DNA from: G965216255 sp965216255
GTDB taxonomy: Bacteria > Bacteroidota > Rhodothermia > Rhodothermales > Bin80
Length of the DNA: 64,000 nucleotides
NCBI GenBank assembly: GCA_965216255.1
Contig: OZ244148.1
Location: 372,001-436,000 of the forward strand
Direction: 5' to 3'
Shown: positions 51,909-60,748 of the stretch, in pieces
Layout: every line of letters begins with the position of its first letter
Numbering within the stretch: position 1 is the first letter of the stretch
Position numbers and translations under genes: made by a program
Notes under the pieces: model-generated
What the model was told of the DNA's origin: nothing
What the model saw: the letters and a program-made list of their open reading frames with translations, nothing else
Database searches by the model: none

Positions 51909-51923
51909 CACTCAATTTGAGTG
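51909..51923. promoter_or_regulatory. 15-bp near-perfect palindrome upstream of the giant gene
   Basis: CACTCAATTTGAGTG has 7-bp perfect arms around one base. It lies ~140 bp before the ATG at 51768, between the two secreted genes. The size and symmetry suit a repressor/activator operator, but no regulator is known and no promoter could be fixed. Confidence 0.35.
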
Positions 51924-52047
51924 AATTTTGGCCCCTGACTAATCCGAAACGGCGTTCAGAACACTTAGATTGGGGGAAATCCACGGCAAGAGCCCTGAAG
52001 TGACTATGGAATACTTACTGTTACTATAAGCTCTTGCCCTGATAAAG

Positions 52048-52800
52048 TCAAGGGATTCCTAGACACCTTATAAACCACCAATCCCCTATAGCAGGACGGA
52101 ACTTTGGGTCGGATTTGAGCCGCATCGCCGTGTAAGTGACGTATTCGCAGTCGGTTATAGAGGGGGCAGTGGCAACCCGGGAGGCCCTGTCGGTCGTGCA
52201 GCACACACCTACCGGAAGCCCGCAAGGGACAGACCGGGCCGTCAGGGTGGCGGAGCAGGTGCGCCAGGCGTCCTGAAAGTTCAAGCTGTTTCTTCCGGAC
52301 ACGGAGACGTACCGCTTGGCTTTTCTTTCCAAACCAGTCCCGCGTTTTGAATTCTCAACCAGACACGTAATCTCCGCGAGCCGTACGCGGTCATCGGTTT
52401 TGAGCCGCAGCGCAGTACCCTTTGCCACTGTAACAGTGGCGCCGGACAAGGTCATGTCACCTTCCACGGAAACCGCGCCGTCTGCCGGGCCACGGTTCCG
52501 AACAAAGGTCGCCAGCGTAAACGTGTTATTGGCCGTAAAATCTGCATCGAATCGGGGCCGGGCCTCCGCTTCGCGAAGCCGTATCCACTCAGTGTCGTCC
52601 GCAGAGTCCACGGCGTTGGTGGCAATATTCAGGTCGAAGAGATCAGTCATATCAAGGCATGTCGTTCCGATCCCATTGCGCCCCGCGAAGAGGTCGGTCC
52701 CGTTATCTTGATCAAATTGCCCCCGAGCGGTATTATCACCGGCTACTGCAACTGCCAGCACCACAGTTGTAAAGCCTATTAGCTTGGTAAAGTGTCTCAT
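52048..52800 (-). CDS. Secreted hypothetical protein upstream of the giant gene
   Basis: 250 residues. The N-terminus MRHFTKLIGFTTVVLAVAVAGDNTARGQ is a clear signal peptide, cleaved probably near ARGQ. The mature part has nine or so cysteines, eight of them in the C-terminal ~110 residues (including CGLPVGVCC), so disulfides are likely in an exported protein. I recognise no family. No sorting domain is present. The C-terminal ~60 residues differ in character from the beta-rich middle and could reflect a frameshift, but I cannot show that. It lies on the same strand 279 bp upstream of the giant gene and might be its accessory protein or co-regulated partner (inference). Confidence 0.6.
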   Translation of the reverse strand: MRHFTKLIGFTTVVLAVAVAGDNTARGQFDQDNGTDLFAGRNGIGTTCLDMTDLFDLNIATNAVDSADDTEWIRLREAEARPRFDADFTANNTFTLATFVRNRGPADGAVSVEGDMTLSGATVTVAKGTALRLKTDDRVRLAEITCLVENSKRGTGLERKAKRYVSVSGRNSLNFQDAWRTCSATLTARSVPCGLPVGVCCTTDRASRVATAPSITDCEYVTYTAMRLKSDPKFRPAIGDWWFIRCLGIP

Positions 52801-52985
52801 GGTCTAGCCCGGATAACTCACCAAGATCTTGAATCGCCGGGATTGGAGGTGTTTGTAGGCAATGGGTCACAGTCTGGGAACGCGAATGCTGATTCCCGTT
52901 TTCTGAAGCGTTTAGTCGGCGGTAGTAAGCGCTGTTTTGGGCACGCTTCGAGCGGGAAAAAGAGCGTTTGTTCGCCTACCCGTGC

Positions 52986-53009
52986 TTCTTGGATACACGT
53001 ATCCAAGAA
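52986..53009. promoter_or_regulatory. 24-bp palindrome with 11-bp perfect arms
   Basis: The arm TTCTTGGATAC is followed by AC and its exact reverse complement. It lies 186 bp upstream of the secreted protein start at 52800, in a stretch (52801-53059) with no supportable gene. It could be an operator, a recombinase/transposase recognition site or a chance hairpin. The perfect 11-bp arms with a 2-bp centre resemble a dimer-bound operator more than a terminator (no T-run). Confidence 0.45.
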
Positions 53010-53059
53010 CCACAAAGCAGCGTCTATCAATCTCTGGAATAGGTCGGGCCAGAAAGTGT

Positions 53060-53275
53060 CTATGGAGGTGAGGCAACCGTGGTGGCGTGCACAGCGCCAC
53101 GCAAGTTGCTAAGCACGCCAGAGAACAGTTGCTGCCACGGATATGCCGAGGGCAAGTACAGACGGCGTACGCTTACCACGACCCGTACTGCGATCTTAAA
53201 CAGCCGATCTCGGAGAGTAGCGCACTGCGCCTGAGTCATCGCTGTGTCCTGCAAGTCATAGCCCATGTTTACCAT
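53060..53275 (-). pseudogene. IS1380-like transposase C-terminal fragment
   Basis: The minus-strand frame includes QAQCATLRDRLFKIAVRVVV followed by SVRRLYLPSAYPWQQLFSGVLSNLR. This is the typical C-terminus of IS1380/IS4-type transposases (a ..TLR.KLLKIGA.V..S.RR....L.S.YP.Q.LF...L..L pattern). Only ~55 residues of homology remain, so it is a relic. It is distinct from the remnant at 4330-5801. Confidence 0.55.
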
Positions 53276-53361
53276 TGTGCTTCATAACAGGTTGTAAAGT
53301 AGAGACATGAGAATTGTTCTGGCACAACAAATGGCCGCCAAGTGAGGTTTTATGCCTTAGG

Positions 53362-55172
53362 TCATATGATCGTCTTGTGCATGGCCAAGGGCAGTGGATC
53401 GATGCACAAGGCATCGTAAATGGCCCTTAGTTCCATATCCGGCTGCGAGCTGGTGCGGACATGGAGTGTGCGTGCGTCCTTGCGCTCGAAGATGCTGGTC
53501 GTGCGAACCTGACGACGAAGGATCCTCCTGAGTGTCGTCCAGCTGAAGCGTAGTCCTTTCTGGCGCAGACGCGTACGAATCACCTGCACCAACTGGTAAG
53601 CCAGGACCGTGATGAATAGATGGCCCTCCGCGCGCCGGCCTGTGGAATGATAGATCGGTCGCAGTCCGAGTTCCGACTTCAGGGACCGGAACACCGCTTC
53701 CAGATCGGTCAGCATCACATACGTGCGCCAGAGCTCTTCCGCGGTGAACTCCATCTCGTTGCTGCGCAGGCAATAGACGCCCGGATCGCTCATCAACGCG
53801 GGTGCTTTCGGCGTCTTTGTCCACGTGATGGACTGGGCCCGCTTGCCGTCCTCATCCGTCTCCACTTCTATCTCGTAATGCTGTCCGATGCCGCTGAAGC
53901 ACTGCTTCAATCGGCCGATACGTTCCCTTATGAGGTCGATGCGCTTTTGCGTCTTCAGCCGGGCAAACCCCTCGGAAAGCTCGCCGAGGGCCTCCTCGAA
54001 TCTTTCCGCTTTCTGCCTCACCTTGGCCTCTTCCATCGCCATGCGGGACCGGGATCGGCAACAGAGCCGCACCTCGTCGTCTGCCTCCTCCCGGTACACC
54101 TCTACGTCACTGCCCGAGGCCGTCTGAAGAGCCAGTGCCCGCTCCTGTCCAAAGGGCTTCCTGCGCTCTCTTGATACCACGATGTAGCGGTAGCCCTCCT
54201 TATGCAGCCAGTCTATGCGGTCCTTTGTGGCAATGCCCCGGTCCATCACCACACGTGCGTCCCTGGGCGTCTCCAGGGACTCCAGCATCTCCTTGAGCGT
54301 GGACGCTTCGTTTACGTTGCCCTTGAAGATCTGGCTACGACGCACGAACCCGCTGCCGCGCGTTACAAGAGCCAGCGTAAGCAGCACGCAGTCACTGCGA
54401 CGCTCCTTCGAGCGTGCGTACTTGGCCTTGTCGATGCTCTTGCCACTGCCTTCCAGGAAGCTGCCCTTCAGATCATAGAGCGCGATCGTGGGCTCCAGAT
54501 CAAACAGGTCCAGCGCCCGTGCAAAGAGGTGGTCCTCTATGGCCTTGCGGTGTTTGTGCAGCATGTCGCTGGCCCGGTACAGCTGCATGTCGGCCATCTT
54601 CTCGAAGTTGCAGCCCAGAAACTCGTCCAGGCCACTGGCAGAGGCCAGCCAACGCTTCGTGGCATGTTCGCTGGCCGGCTCGGCCAGGCGGCCTATGATG
54701 GAGCCCGTGGCCGCATGCCGGGGGCCTCGTGTGATGCCAAGCTTCTCGAAGAGCTCATCCATGCCCAACTGCTCCATGGCCCAGAGCCCCACATGTTCTA
54801 CGCCCACCGTGCGGGGCCGGACCGTTTTGAGCGAGTGGACATCCACATGGTGCCATTCGCGCGGCGGCGTCTCGCCCTTGCCCTCGGTCACGGCTACCGC
54901 CTTGCGCGCACTCAAGAGTTCTGCAATGCGGTGGGCCTCCTCTTCCACGCGACGGCAGCAACGCCCATGGGTACGAGCTGGCCCTTGAGCAGTGCCTCAA
55001 TCCGGTTGCAGAGCGCACGCCAGTAGCGTTTGTCGATGCGGAAGTGGGCACCGAGATTGAGCAGGGTCTTCTGCCGGACCTTGCCCCCTATGCGTTCGCC
55101 GTGGCAGAGCCGAAAGGAATAGTAGCGTGTAGCGTCGTCGGTGGTTCGGGTAAGCGATCGTCGGATATAAAT
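53362..55172 (-). pseudogene. IS1634-family transposase with N-terminal frameshift
   Basis: The main frame, 54948 down to 53362 (528 codons), is a nearly full IS1634-type DDE transposase: EHVGLWAMEQLGMDELFEKLG, ALYDLKGSFLEG, RRSDCVLLTLALV, VVMDRGIATKDRIDWL (second Asp), and the C-terminal TDLEAVFRSLKSELGLRPIYH (catalytic Glu region). The missing N-terminus (RYYSFRLCHGERIGGKVRQK, TLLNLGAHFRIDKRYW) is intact in a different frame at ~54930-55172 and joins by a -1 shift near 54945. The codon at the usual start position is ATT. It is therefore probably dead, unless the shift is programmed. Motifs GGCATAAA and GGCGGCCA occur in inverted arrangement outside both ends (53332-53356; 55323-55357), possibly relics of element ends. 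Confidence 0.8.
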
Positions 55173-55720
55173 TAGGGGGGAAGATAGGGTTGGGGGGCGT
55201 TGTTCACAATAGCCGCCAACACTTTATGGCACAACTTTCGTATTCCCGCCTCTGTGAATCCCAAAAGTGGTGCGCAGGTGGGGCTTTGGTGGGGTCAAAC
55301 ATTATGAAATCCGGCAAAACAGGGCATAAAGTGGGGCATATCCCTAAAAGGCGGCCAAACTACCTACCTGCGATTATTGACGACCTTCAGATTCAGCCGC
55401 CAAATGGTAAAGATGGGCCAGGAGCTCCGGTTGGGCAATAAATGGCCCGCAGAAGCCGGTTTTCGCCGATATGCCGGATTACCGGGGATTTGTTTTAAGG
55501 GGTCCGGATCGCCGGAGCCGGACCGCGGCCGGACAGGAACCATCATCCAGACTACGATCCAATGAACAGAGCACTCACATCACGGACCTTTTAGACCCAT
55601 AGCGAGTACCTTCAGCTTTTTCTCTGGTACTTGCGTTGTAGCCAAGCATGTAACATGACTCACTACCCGGTTAAGGACGAAGTCCTAATACGGGGTAACA
55701 GACCAGACAGGCTACATTAC
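55173..55720 (+). other. Intergenic stretch, no supported gene
   Basis: Short frames here (for example 55190-55441) have no recognisable content. The region is probably mobile-element edge sequence between the IS1634 relic and the pentapeptide gene. Confidence 0.4.
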
Positions 55721-56152
55721 ATGGCGAACCACGAGCATCTTCAGTGGCTCCTGGAGGGCACGGATAGTTGGAATGAAAGACGCAGGCGTCAGGATTTCGA
55801 ACCTGATCTTGCGGGAGCGAACATATACGAGGAGTGCCGCAAAGCGGGACTTGTGGACAGTAGTGGCGGAGTCTCTCTTCCCGGAATCAATCTCAACGGG
55901 GCTGACTTGAGTGGGGCTACTTTGTGCGGATATCCGTCGGCCCTTGGAGGAGACTTCAGAAGAGCCATGTTCTTTAACGCAGACCTGCGAAACGCCAAGC
56001 TTGCCAATTCAAGGTTTGAAGGCGCTCGATTCATAGGTGCTAGGCTAGACGGGGCAAAGATGCACGGAGCCAAGCTGTGCAGCGCAGATATAGCGAGCGC
56101 AAGGTTTGAAGGAACAGATCTCTCCTGGGCTCCACCCGTCTTGAGGACCTGA
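55721..56152 (+). CDS. Pentapeptide-repeat protein, possibly frameshifted at its 3' end
   Basis: About 143 residues from the ATG at 55721. That start gives MANHEHLQWLLEGTDSWNERR, the usual opening of this family, whereas the open frame begins 90 bases earlier. From residue ~75 the A[DN]LxG pentapeptide pattern is clear: INLNGADLSGATLCG, NADLRNAKLANSRFEGARF, IGARLDGAKMHGAKLCSADI. These fold as a right-handed quadrilateral beta-helix; the biological role varies and is unknown here. The frame stops at WAPPVLRT, but another frame continues LEDLSFEDLLRSE directly downstream (see 56137-56385), so a frameshift is possible. Confidence 0.75.
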   Translation: MANHEHLQWLLEGTDSWNERRRRQDFEPDLAGANIYEECRKAGLVDSSGGVSLPGINLNGADLSGATLCGYPSALGGDFRRAMFFNADLRNAKLANSRFEGARFIGARLDGAKMHGAKLCSADIASARFEGTDLSWAPPVLRT

Positions 56153-56385
56153 GCTTCGAGGACCTGTTGCGATCGGAATCCTGCGAATTCGAGGTCAAGT
56201 GGGTCGAGGAGGTGACGGCCAGGATGGCCAGCAGGCGGCTGCGGTGCGGTCTCGCGGATACGTCGCCGGCAGAGGACGAAGCCCCTGAGCAGGAGCCGGA
56301 GGAAGAAGAGGAAGAGCGCGGCCTGTTCGGGTTCAGGAGGCCCGAGGTGGCGCCGGCGGAATTTAGGAGGTACATCAGCCGGTGA
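56137..56385 (+). pseudogene. Open frame after the pentapeptide gene: likely frameshifted tail or separate fragment
   Basis: The frame STRLEDLSFEDLLRSESCEF is followed by VKWVEEVTARMASRRLR, a very acidic run (EEEEEE at ~56,307-56,321), GLFGFRRPEVAP and FRRYISR*. It has no ATG; the only candidate start is TTG at 56167. L-x-DLS-F-x-DLL loosely continues the pentapeptide rhythm. It may therefore be the original C-terminus of the preceding gene, separated by a one-base indel near 56,130-56,150. No family recognised. Confidence 0.4.
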
Positions 56386-56678
56386 GAGACGCGCGGGAAG
56401 CCTGATTTGGGCCTCACGACCTCATACAAGCCGATTTCCCGTCATCATGACTTGGGATTGCAGAGGCACCGAGAACGCCACCGCGCCCGTTTCAGGCCTG
56501 CTTCCGGGATTTCGGGTCATATCGTGGATCTGGCTGGCTAACCAGGAGAGAATTCTCCTTGATGTCAGTTACTGATGCCGAATTCCTGGCAAGCGAAGCA
56601 GCCATTGTGGCACAGTCATTCCCTTGGTACAGTTATTGCCCCCGCACATGCCAGGTATCATTCAAACGACGAAGTGCT
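56386..56678 (+). other. Intergenic stretch before conserved hypothetical gene
   Basis: About 290 bp. The frame of the next gene stays open back to 56559, but the upstream residues look non-homologous. Nothing else is supported. Confidence 0.35.
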
Positions 56679-57305
56679 ATGTCCAGCAACAATCTGCTTT
56701 TCTATGGAAGGCCGTTAAGGGACCTCTTGAGTGGACGGGAGGCCGCGATGGTCAAAGAGATAGAAGGATGGGGACGACGGATCTTTGAAGATTCGAGCGA
56801 AGATGACCTGGTCAACAGAGTTGTGCCCAAATACGAAATTGAGCCGCCGCGGCTAGAGCGAGACAAGATTTACATAAAGGAAGAAGGCGAAGTCAACATT
56901 GATGTCAGCGGCCATCCGGGTATCTATGTGAGCAATCCAGGCAAGCCATATTATGTTTCTGGCTCCTCCATAACCGTTGCCATACCTTTTGAGGGTGACG
57001 GAAGCTTGTTCGGGTTTGAGGTTTCAAGATTCTCGGCCAATCCACCACAGGGTCGAATTTCAGGGTCAGAAGTTCTGATCACGTTTCAAGATACCGATCT
57101 TGATCCGGCACGAGTGCACAAGGAGACAGATGATACAGCTGACCGGATCGAACGATACCTTGGATGGCTCAAAAGCGCTTGTGACAAGTGGAACTCCCGC
57201 ATGAAAGAGATAGCAGGGCAGTTGACTCGGAATCGGAAACAGCGTCTCATTGACCACGAAATACGGGTTAGCGCCATAGGCCTGCCACGCAAGAAACCGA
57301 CTTGA
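56679..57305 (+). CDS. Conserved hypothetical protein of the accessory region
   Basis: 208 residues from ATG 56679 (MSSNNLLFYGRPLRDLLSGREAAM). The layout matches a conserved uncharacterised family that I recall from bacterial accessory/defence islands. It has an N-terminal helical segment, VPKYEIEPPRLERDKIYI, a central beta segment with VAIPFEGDGSLF and ANPP..., a DD...IERYLGWLKSACDKWN helix and a C-terminal basic end with IGLPRKK. No catalytic residues, TM segments or signal peptide are visible. The ORF could be extended to 56559, but the added residues do not look like the family. Function unknown. Confidence 0.6.
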   Translation: MSSNNLLFYGRPLRDLLSGREAAMVKEIEGWGRRIFEDSSEDDLVNRVVPKYEIEPPRLERDKIYIKEEGEVNIDVSGHPGIYVSNPGKPYYVSGSSITVAIPFEGDGSLFGFEVSRFSANPPQGRISGSEVLITFQDTDLDPARVHKETDDTADRIERYLGWLKSACDKWNSRMKEIAGQLTRNRKQRLIDHEIRVSAIGLPRKKPT

Positions 57306-57327
57306 TGTTGCTAGAATGAGGACTGAT

Positions 57328-57362
57328 AAGGAGGTGAGCTGATGGACAGGGTGTCGGTTTGA
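57328..57362 (+). other. Perfect Shine-Dalgarno with a six-codon reading frame
   Basis: AAGGAGGTGA (57328-57337) is followed by ATG at 57342 and the frame MDRVSV then TGA (57360-57362). This is the strongest ribosome-binding site in the region, yet it leads to only six codons. It is probably the start of a gene whose body was lost or frameshifted. The next ~310 bp, to the DUF3800 gene, contain nothing I recognise. Confidence 0.4.
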
Positions 57363-57711
57363 GCTCCGTTCTGCACAGGGATCAAGTCTGCGCGCGGAAG
57401 CGACCGCCCACGCGCAGATTTGGACTTTTGACCGCCATCGTGTTCTGATTGCCTGTGCCATCTCGTCGCAGACGGGGGCTATCTGGTCGGGGTCATAGAT
57501 TGTCAGCATTAGGGCGAAGAGTCGACTGGTACCCGCTGGAGCGCTGCTTCTGCAGCTTCCTAGTGGCTGTGGAAGAACTGTTGGGTCCTGTGAACTTGTT
57601 CTGGCAGAAGACGTATATTGTGAGCGAGACGCAATCCCTGTGATTGCTCTCCCTCCGAGGCCCACGCTTAACGGCATGGGCTTTCGTGTTTTTGCCCCCT
57701 CTGACAAGCCC

Positions 57712-58367
57712 ATGTACTTCGCCTATCTCGATGAATTTGGTCACATCGGTCCCTTTGTAGACCGCAAGCATCCGCGCTACAAAGAGAGTCCTGTATTCGG
57801 CCTGGCTGGCTTCGTGATGCCTACAGATCACGTGCGCCATTTTGGGACCTGGTTTTTCCAGAGGAAATGCCAGCTCATGAAAGCAAACATCAAGCGGTCC
57901 GGCAAGCATCCATGGGAGTGGGAAAAGAAGGGAGCGAAGCTCTACCACCCGAACAACATGCATCGCTACCCGTGGCTCCGCCACTTCACCTTGCGCCTCT
58001 TCTCCAAGATCCGAAACTCGGGTGGCTTCGTGTTCTACTGCGGGCTTGAGAAGACGGCATCGCCTGGTGAACACAATCCCGAAGGTTTGTACCGGAGTAT
58101 CCTGCGGCAATCGATCAAGCGCATAGACGAGTTTTGCGAGAAGGACTGCTCCTCACCGGAGGGTTTTGCGCTGCTGTTGGATGAGCACGACCAGCGTAAA
58201 AGTCTGCTGGCTCAAGCCGCACGAAGCATGTACGGCCCTGCCGATCAGTGCAAGCGCTTGGTCGAGCAGCCGTTTCATCTGGAGAGCCACCGTTACCAGA
58301 ATCTGCAAGTTGCTGATTGGATTGCCGGACTTATTGGATGGATAGAAGCACTATGGGCGGCCCCCAA
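57712..58367 (+). pseudogene. DUF3800 protein, 5' part (interrupted by IS66)
   Basis: From ATG 57712 the protein opens MYFAYLDEFGHIGPF, the N-terminal Asp-Glu motif typical of DUF3800 (usually YLDESG), and carries later VPVFGLAGF-like SPVFGLAGFVM, LLLDEHDQR and the C-terminal acidic LQVADWIAGLIGW. The family is uncharacterised, often encoded near defence genes, and by fold arguments may be RNase H-like (inference). In-frame upstream ATG 57676 and GTG 57640 are alternatives. Reading stops at 58371 only because the IS66 end supplies TAA. Joined to 60843-60939 across the target duplication, the frame continues and ends naturally. Confidence 0.8.
58360..58367. repeat. 8-bp target-site duplication of IS66 (left)
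   Basis: GCCCCCAA directly precedes the element end GTAAGCG; the same 8 bases follow the other end at 60835-60842. Eight bases is the characteristic IS66 duplication length. Confidence 0.93.
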
Positions 58368-58485
58368 GTAAGCGTCCGGTGAAGTACAGGTCAGCGGCAG
58401 CTACAGGTGTGCCGATGGGTACAGGACGGCTGGAAGGCGGAGAGCAGGTGGGCTTGCCTGATCCGGCACACTCGGCGCTTAGCAG

Positions 58486-60060
58486 CTATGCCGCCTTGTT
58501 TTTGTCAGCTTGTCGTGCCTTCTGCCAATGATGAGGCAAGAGGTCAGCTACGCGTCTGGCCGGATGCGTCGGGATGCGCTCGAACACGTCCGTGAGCCAC
58601 TCTTGGGGATTGACACCGTGTAGCTTGCACGTGGCAAGTAGCGAATAGACCACGGCTGCCCGCTGGGCCGCATCATGTGATCCCGCGAACAGGTAATTCT
58701 TGCGGCCGATAGCCAACGGCCGCAGGGCATTTTCAATGAGGTTATTATCCAGCTCCACGCGCCCCTCATCCAGGTATCGGGCCAGCCTTTTCCAAAGGCC
58801 GAGCGTATAGTTGGTCGCCTGGCCCCAAGGACTCTTGGGCAACCCCCCGTTCGCCTCCAGCCAGGGCTTCAGCGCTTCCAGTACAGGCCGGGCCTCTTCC
58901 TGACGTACCTCGCGCCGACGATCCGCACTGGCTCCCTCCTCTCGCAGCCTGCGCTCTATGGCGTAGAGTCGCCTGATCTTTGTCAACACGTGCTCGGCCT
59001 TCTCCGGTTCGTAGCTACGACAGTCGTAGAACTTGCGACGGGCATGCGCCATGCATCCGTAGACCGTCATAGACGGGTGTGCTTCGAAGACGTTGTAGGC
59101 CACATACCCGTCCGTCTGCAACGCTCCCGCATACCCACCCAAGAACGCCACCGGACCTGCACGGGCACGGCTCTTGCGATACTCCATCACAAACAGCTTC
59201 TGCTCCGGAGTGTGGTACGCCCAGTAAAAACCCCGATGGGTCTTGCCCTTCTTCTTTCGATCCTGGACCTGGATACGTGTCTCATCCGCCTGCAGATACC
59301 CGCTTAAGAGCGCCTCCTGCTTGAGTGCATCATACAGCGGCCCAAGGTGCCATGCCGACTGCGCTATCCAGCCTCCCAGCGTGGACTTGGCAATTTCAAT
59401 GCCTTCCCGCCGGAAACGCTGCTGCTGCCGGTACAGGGGCAAGTGGTCACAGTACTTGTTAACCACCACATCGGCCAACAATCCCGGTCCGGCCATGCCC
59501 TTGTCCACCAGCCGCGGAGGCAACTCGGCGATGATGACGCCGCTGTCCTCATCGGTCGGGTCCACGTACTTGGGACGATGAATCTCGACCACCTTTATCA
59601 TGCTGGGCACGCTCTCCAGGTACTGCGTCTTCTCCATGCCGATGCAAATGAGACCTGTCGTGTCCTCTTCAGGCTCGATTACGATCGTCTCGCGGGGCAG
59701 GTGATCCGGCAGATCCTCGAAGTCCGGACGCCGCTTGGCCTTGCGCCGCTTCCGCTTCGGCTGATCCGTCTCGGGCTCGTGCGGCAGGGGCACCTCGACC
59801 TCCATGTCGTCAAACAAGAGGCCCTGCTGCGCCTCCGGCCCCAGTACATACCTTTCGCTCCTGGAGCCAAAGAGCAGGCGGAGGGCTTCAGCCAGCTGTT
59901 TGTCCTTGCTCTCCAATTTCGCCTGCAGCCGGCTTATCTCCTCGCTCAGCTGATTGATTACCTCGGACTGGCTTGCGTTCTGCTGAAGCACCGCGGCAAG
60001 CTGCGCAGGGAAGGTCTCAACATCCGCAGAAGAGAGGGAGGAATGTGCTTCGGGCTGCAT
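58486..60060 (-). CDS. tnpC: IS66 transposase TnpC
   Basis: 524 residues, full-length for the DDE transposase of IS66. The N-terminal coiled coil (INQLSEEISRLQAKLESKDKQ) is followed by LLFGSRSERY, the zinc-finger-like region, LADVVVNKYCDHLPLYRQQQ, ADETRIQVQD (catalytic Asp region), TDGYVAYNVF, CMAHARRKF and the C-terminal RVELDNNLIENALRPLAIGR (catalytic Glu) with GSHDAAQRAAVVYSLLATCK. It appears intact. It lies 51 bp downstream of tnpB in the element. Confidence 0.95.
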   Translation of the reverse strand: MQPEAHSSLSSADVETFPAQLAAVLQQNASQSEVINQLSEEISRLQAKLESKDKQLAEALRLLFGSRSERYVLGPEAQQGLLFDDMEVEVPLPHEPETDQPKRKRRKAKRRPDFEDLPDHLPRETIVIEPEEDTTGLICIGMEKTQYLESVPSMIKVVEIHRPKYVDPTDEDSGVIIAELPPRLVDKGMAGPGLLADVVVNKYCDHLPLYRQQQRFRREGIEIAKSTLGGWIAQSAWHLGPLYDALKQEALLSGYLQADETRIQVQDRKKKGKTHRGFYWAYHTPEQKLFVMEYRKSRARAGPVAFLGGYAGALQTDGYVAYNVFEAHPSMTVYGCMAHARRKFYDCRSYEPEKAEHVLTKIRRLYAIERRLREEGASADRRREVRQEEARPVLEALKPWLEANGGLPKSPWGQATNYTLGLWKRLARYLDEGRVELDNNLIENALRPLAIGRKNYLFAGSHDAAQRAAVVYSLLATCKLHGVNPQEWLTDVFERIPTHPARRVADLLPHHWQKARQADKNKAA

Positions 60061-60111
60061 GATTGTTCAACAACGTCTGCACATGCATTGTTCCCCGTTT
60101 CCACATACTAT

Positions 60112-60459
60112 TTATCCCGATTTCCGGCTCTTAACCGCATACCGGCGCCGGTATTTTACGGACTTCAGCGACACTCCCTCCAGTAACATCACCATCTGCG
60201 TCCACGTCGGCATATCCTCTTTCGGCAGCTCAAACGTACCCGCCTCAAGCCTTTTGTAAAACAAGGCGAAGCCGTCTCGGTCCCACGAAAGCGCCTTCAG
60301 ATGGCTCCGCCTCCTGTTGACGAACACAAAGACGTCCCCCGACATGGGATCCCGCTTCATGCCGCTTTTCACCAAGGCGCACAGGCCGTCAAAGCTCTTG
60401 CGCATGTCGGCCGGCGGCCGGTAAAAGAAATACCGGTGCGAAGGCCCCAGTCCGATCAT
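60112..60459 (-). CDS. tnpB: IS66 accessory protein TnpB
   Basis: 115 residues. Typical IS66 Orf2 sequence: RYFFYRPPADMRKSFDGLCALV, GDVFVFVNRRRSHLKALSWD, GFALFYKRLEAGTF. It is required with TnpA and TnpC for IS66 transposition; the biochemical role is unclear in the family. Its ATG overlaps the tnpA TGA (ATGA), indicating translational coupling. Confidence 0.93.
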   Translation of the reverse strand: MIGLGPSHRYFFYRPPADMRKSFDGLCALVKSGMKRDPMSGDVFVFVNRRRSHLKALSWDRDGFALFYKRLEAGTFELPKEDMPTWTQMVMLLEGVSLKSVKYRRRYAVKSRKSG

Positions 60460-60748
60460 GACTGCACCAGCTGCGCCAGGTACGAGGCAGATACCGGCGC
60501 CAAGAGGCGCACGCGTATCCCGCCCGGGTACATGATCTCCACTTGCGCCTCTTCACCTGCCACGGGTCTGCCAATCTCCACAAAGGCGCCGCTGCCGCAG
60601 CCTCCAGGCGATACTTCCGACGCCAGTAAAGCAGCTGCCCATACGAGATGCCGCGCTCGGCACAGAACGCTGCAGCGGTCTGGCTGCTTTCTTCATACTG
60701 TTCCATGAGCGGAAACATTTCTTCCGCCGTACGTCTGGGCTGTCTCAT
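60456..60748 (-). pseudogene. tnpA: IS66 accessory protein TnpA, single frameshift
   Basis: The N-terminal frame MRQPRRTAEEMFPLMEQYEE, AAFCAERGISYGQLLYWRRK is the IS66 helix-turn-helix protein. Near 60600, in a run of GCG/GCC repeats encoding alanines, it leaves the frame. The C-terminal AFVEIGRPVAGEEAQVEIMY and IRVRLLAPVSASYLAQLVQS* lies in another frame and ends at the ATGA overlap with tnpB. One small indel accounts for it, and this may have immobilised the element after insertion. Confidence 0.8.

Noticed and set aside
54202..55026. 274-codon plus-strand frame
   Set aside because: Antisense of the IS1634 transposase.
59347..60186. 279-codon plus-strand frame
   Set aside because: Antisense of IS66 tnpC.
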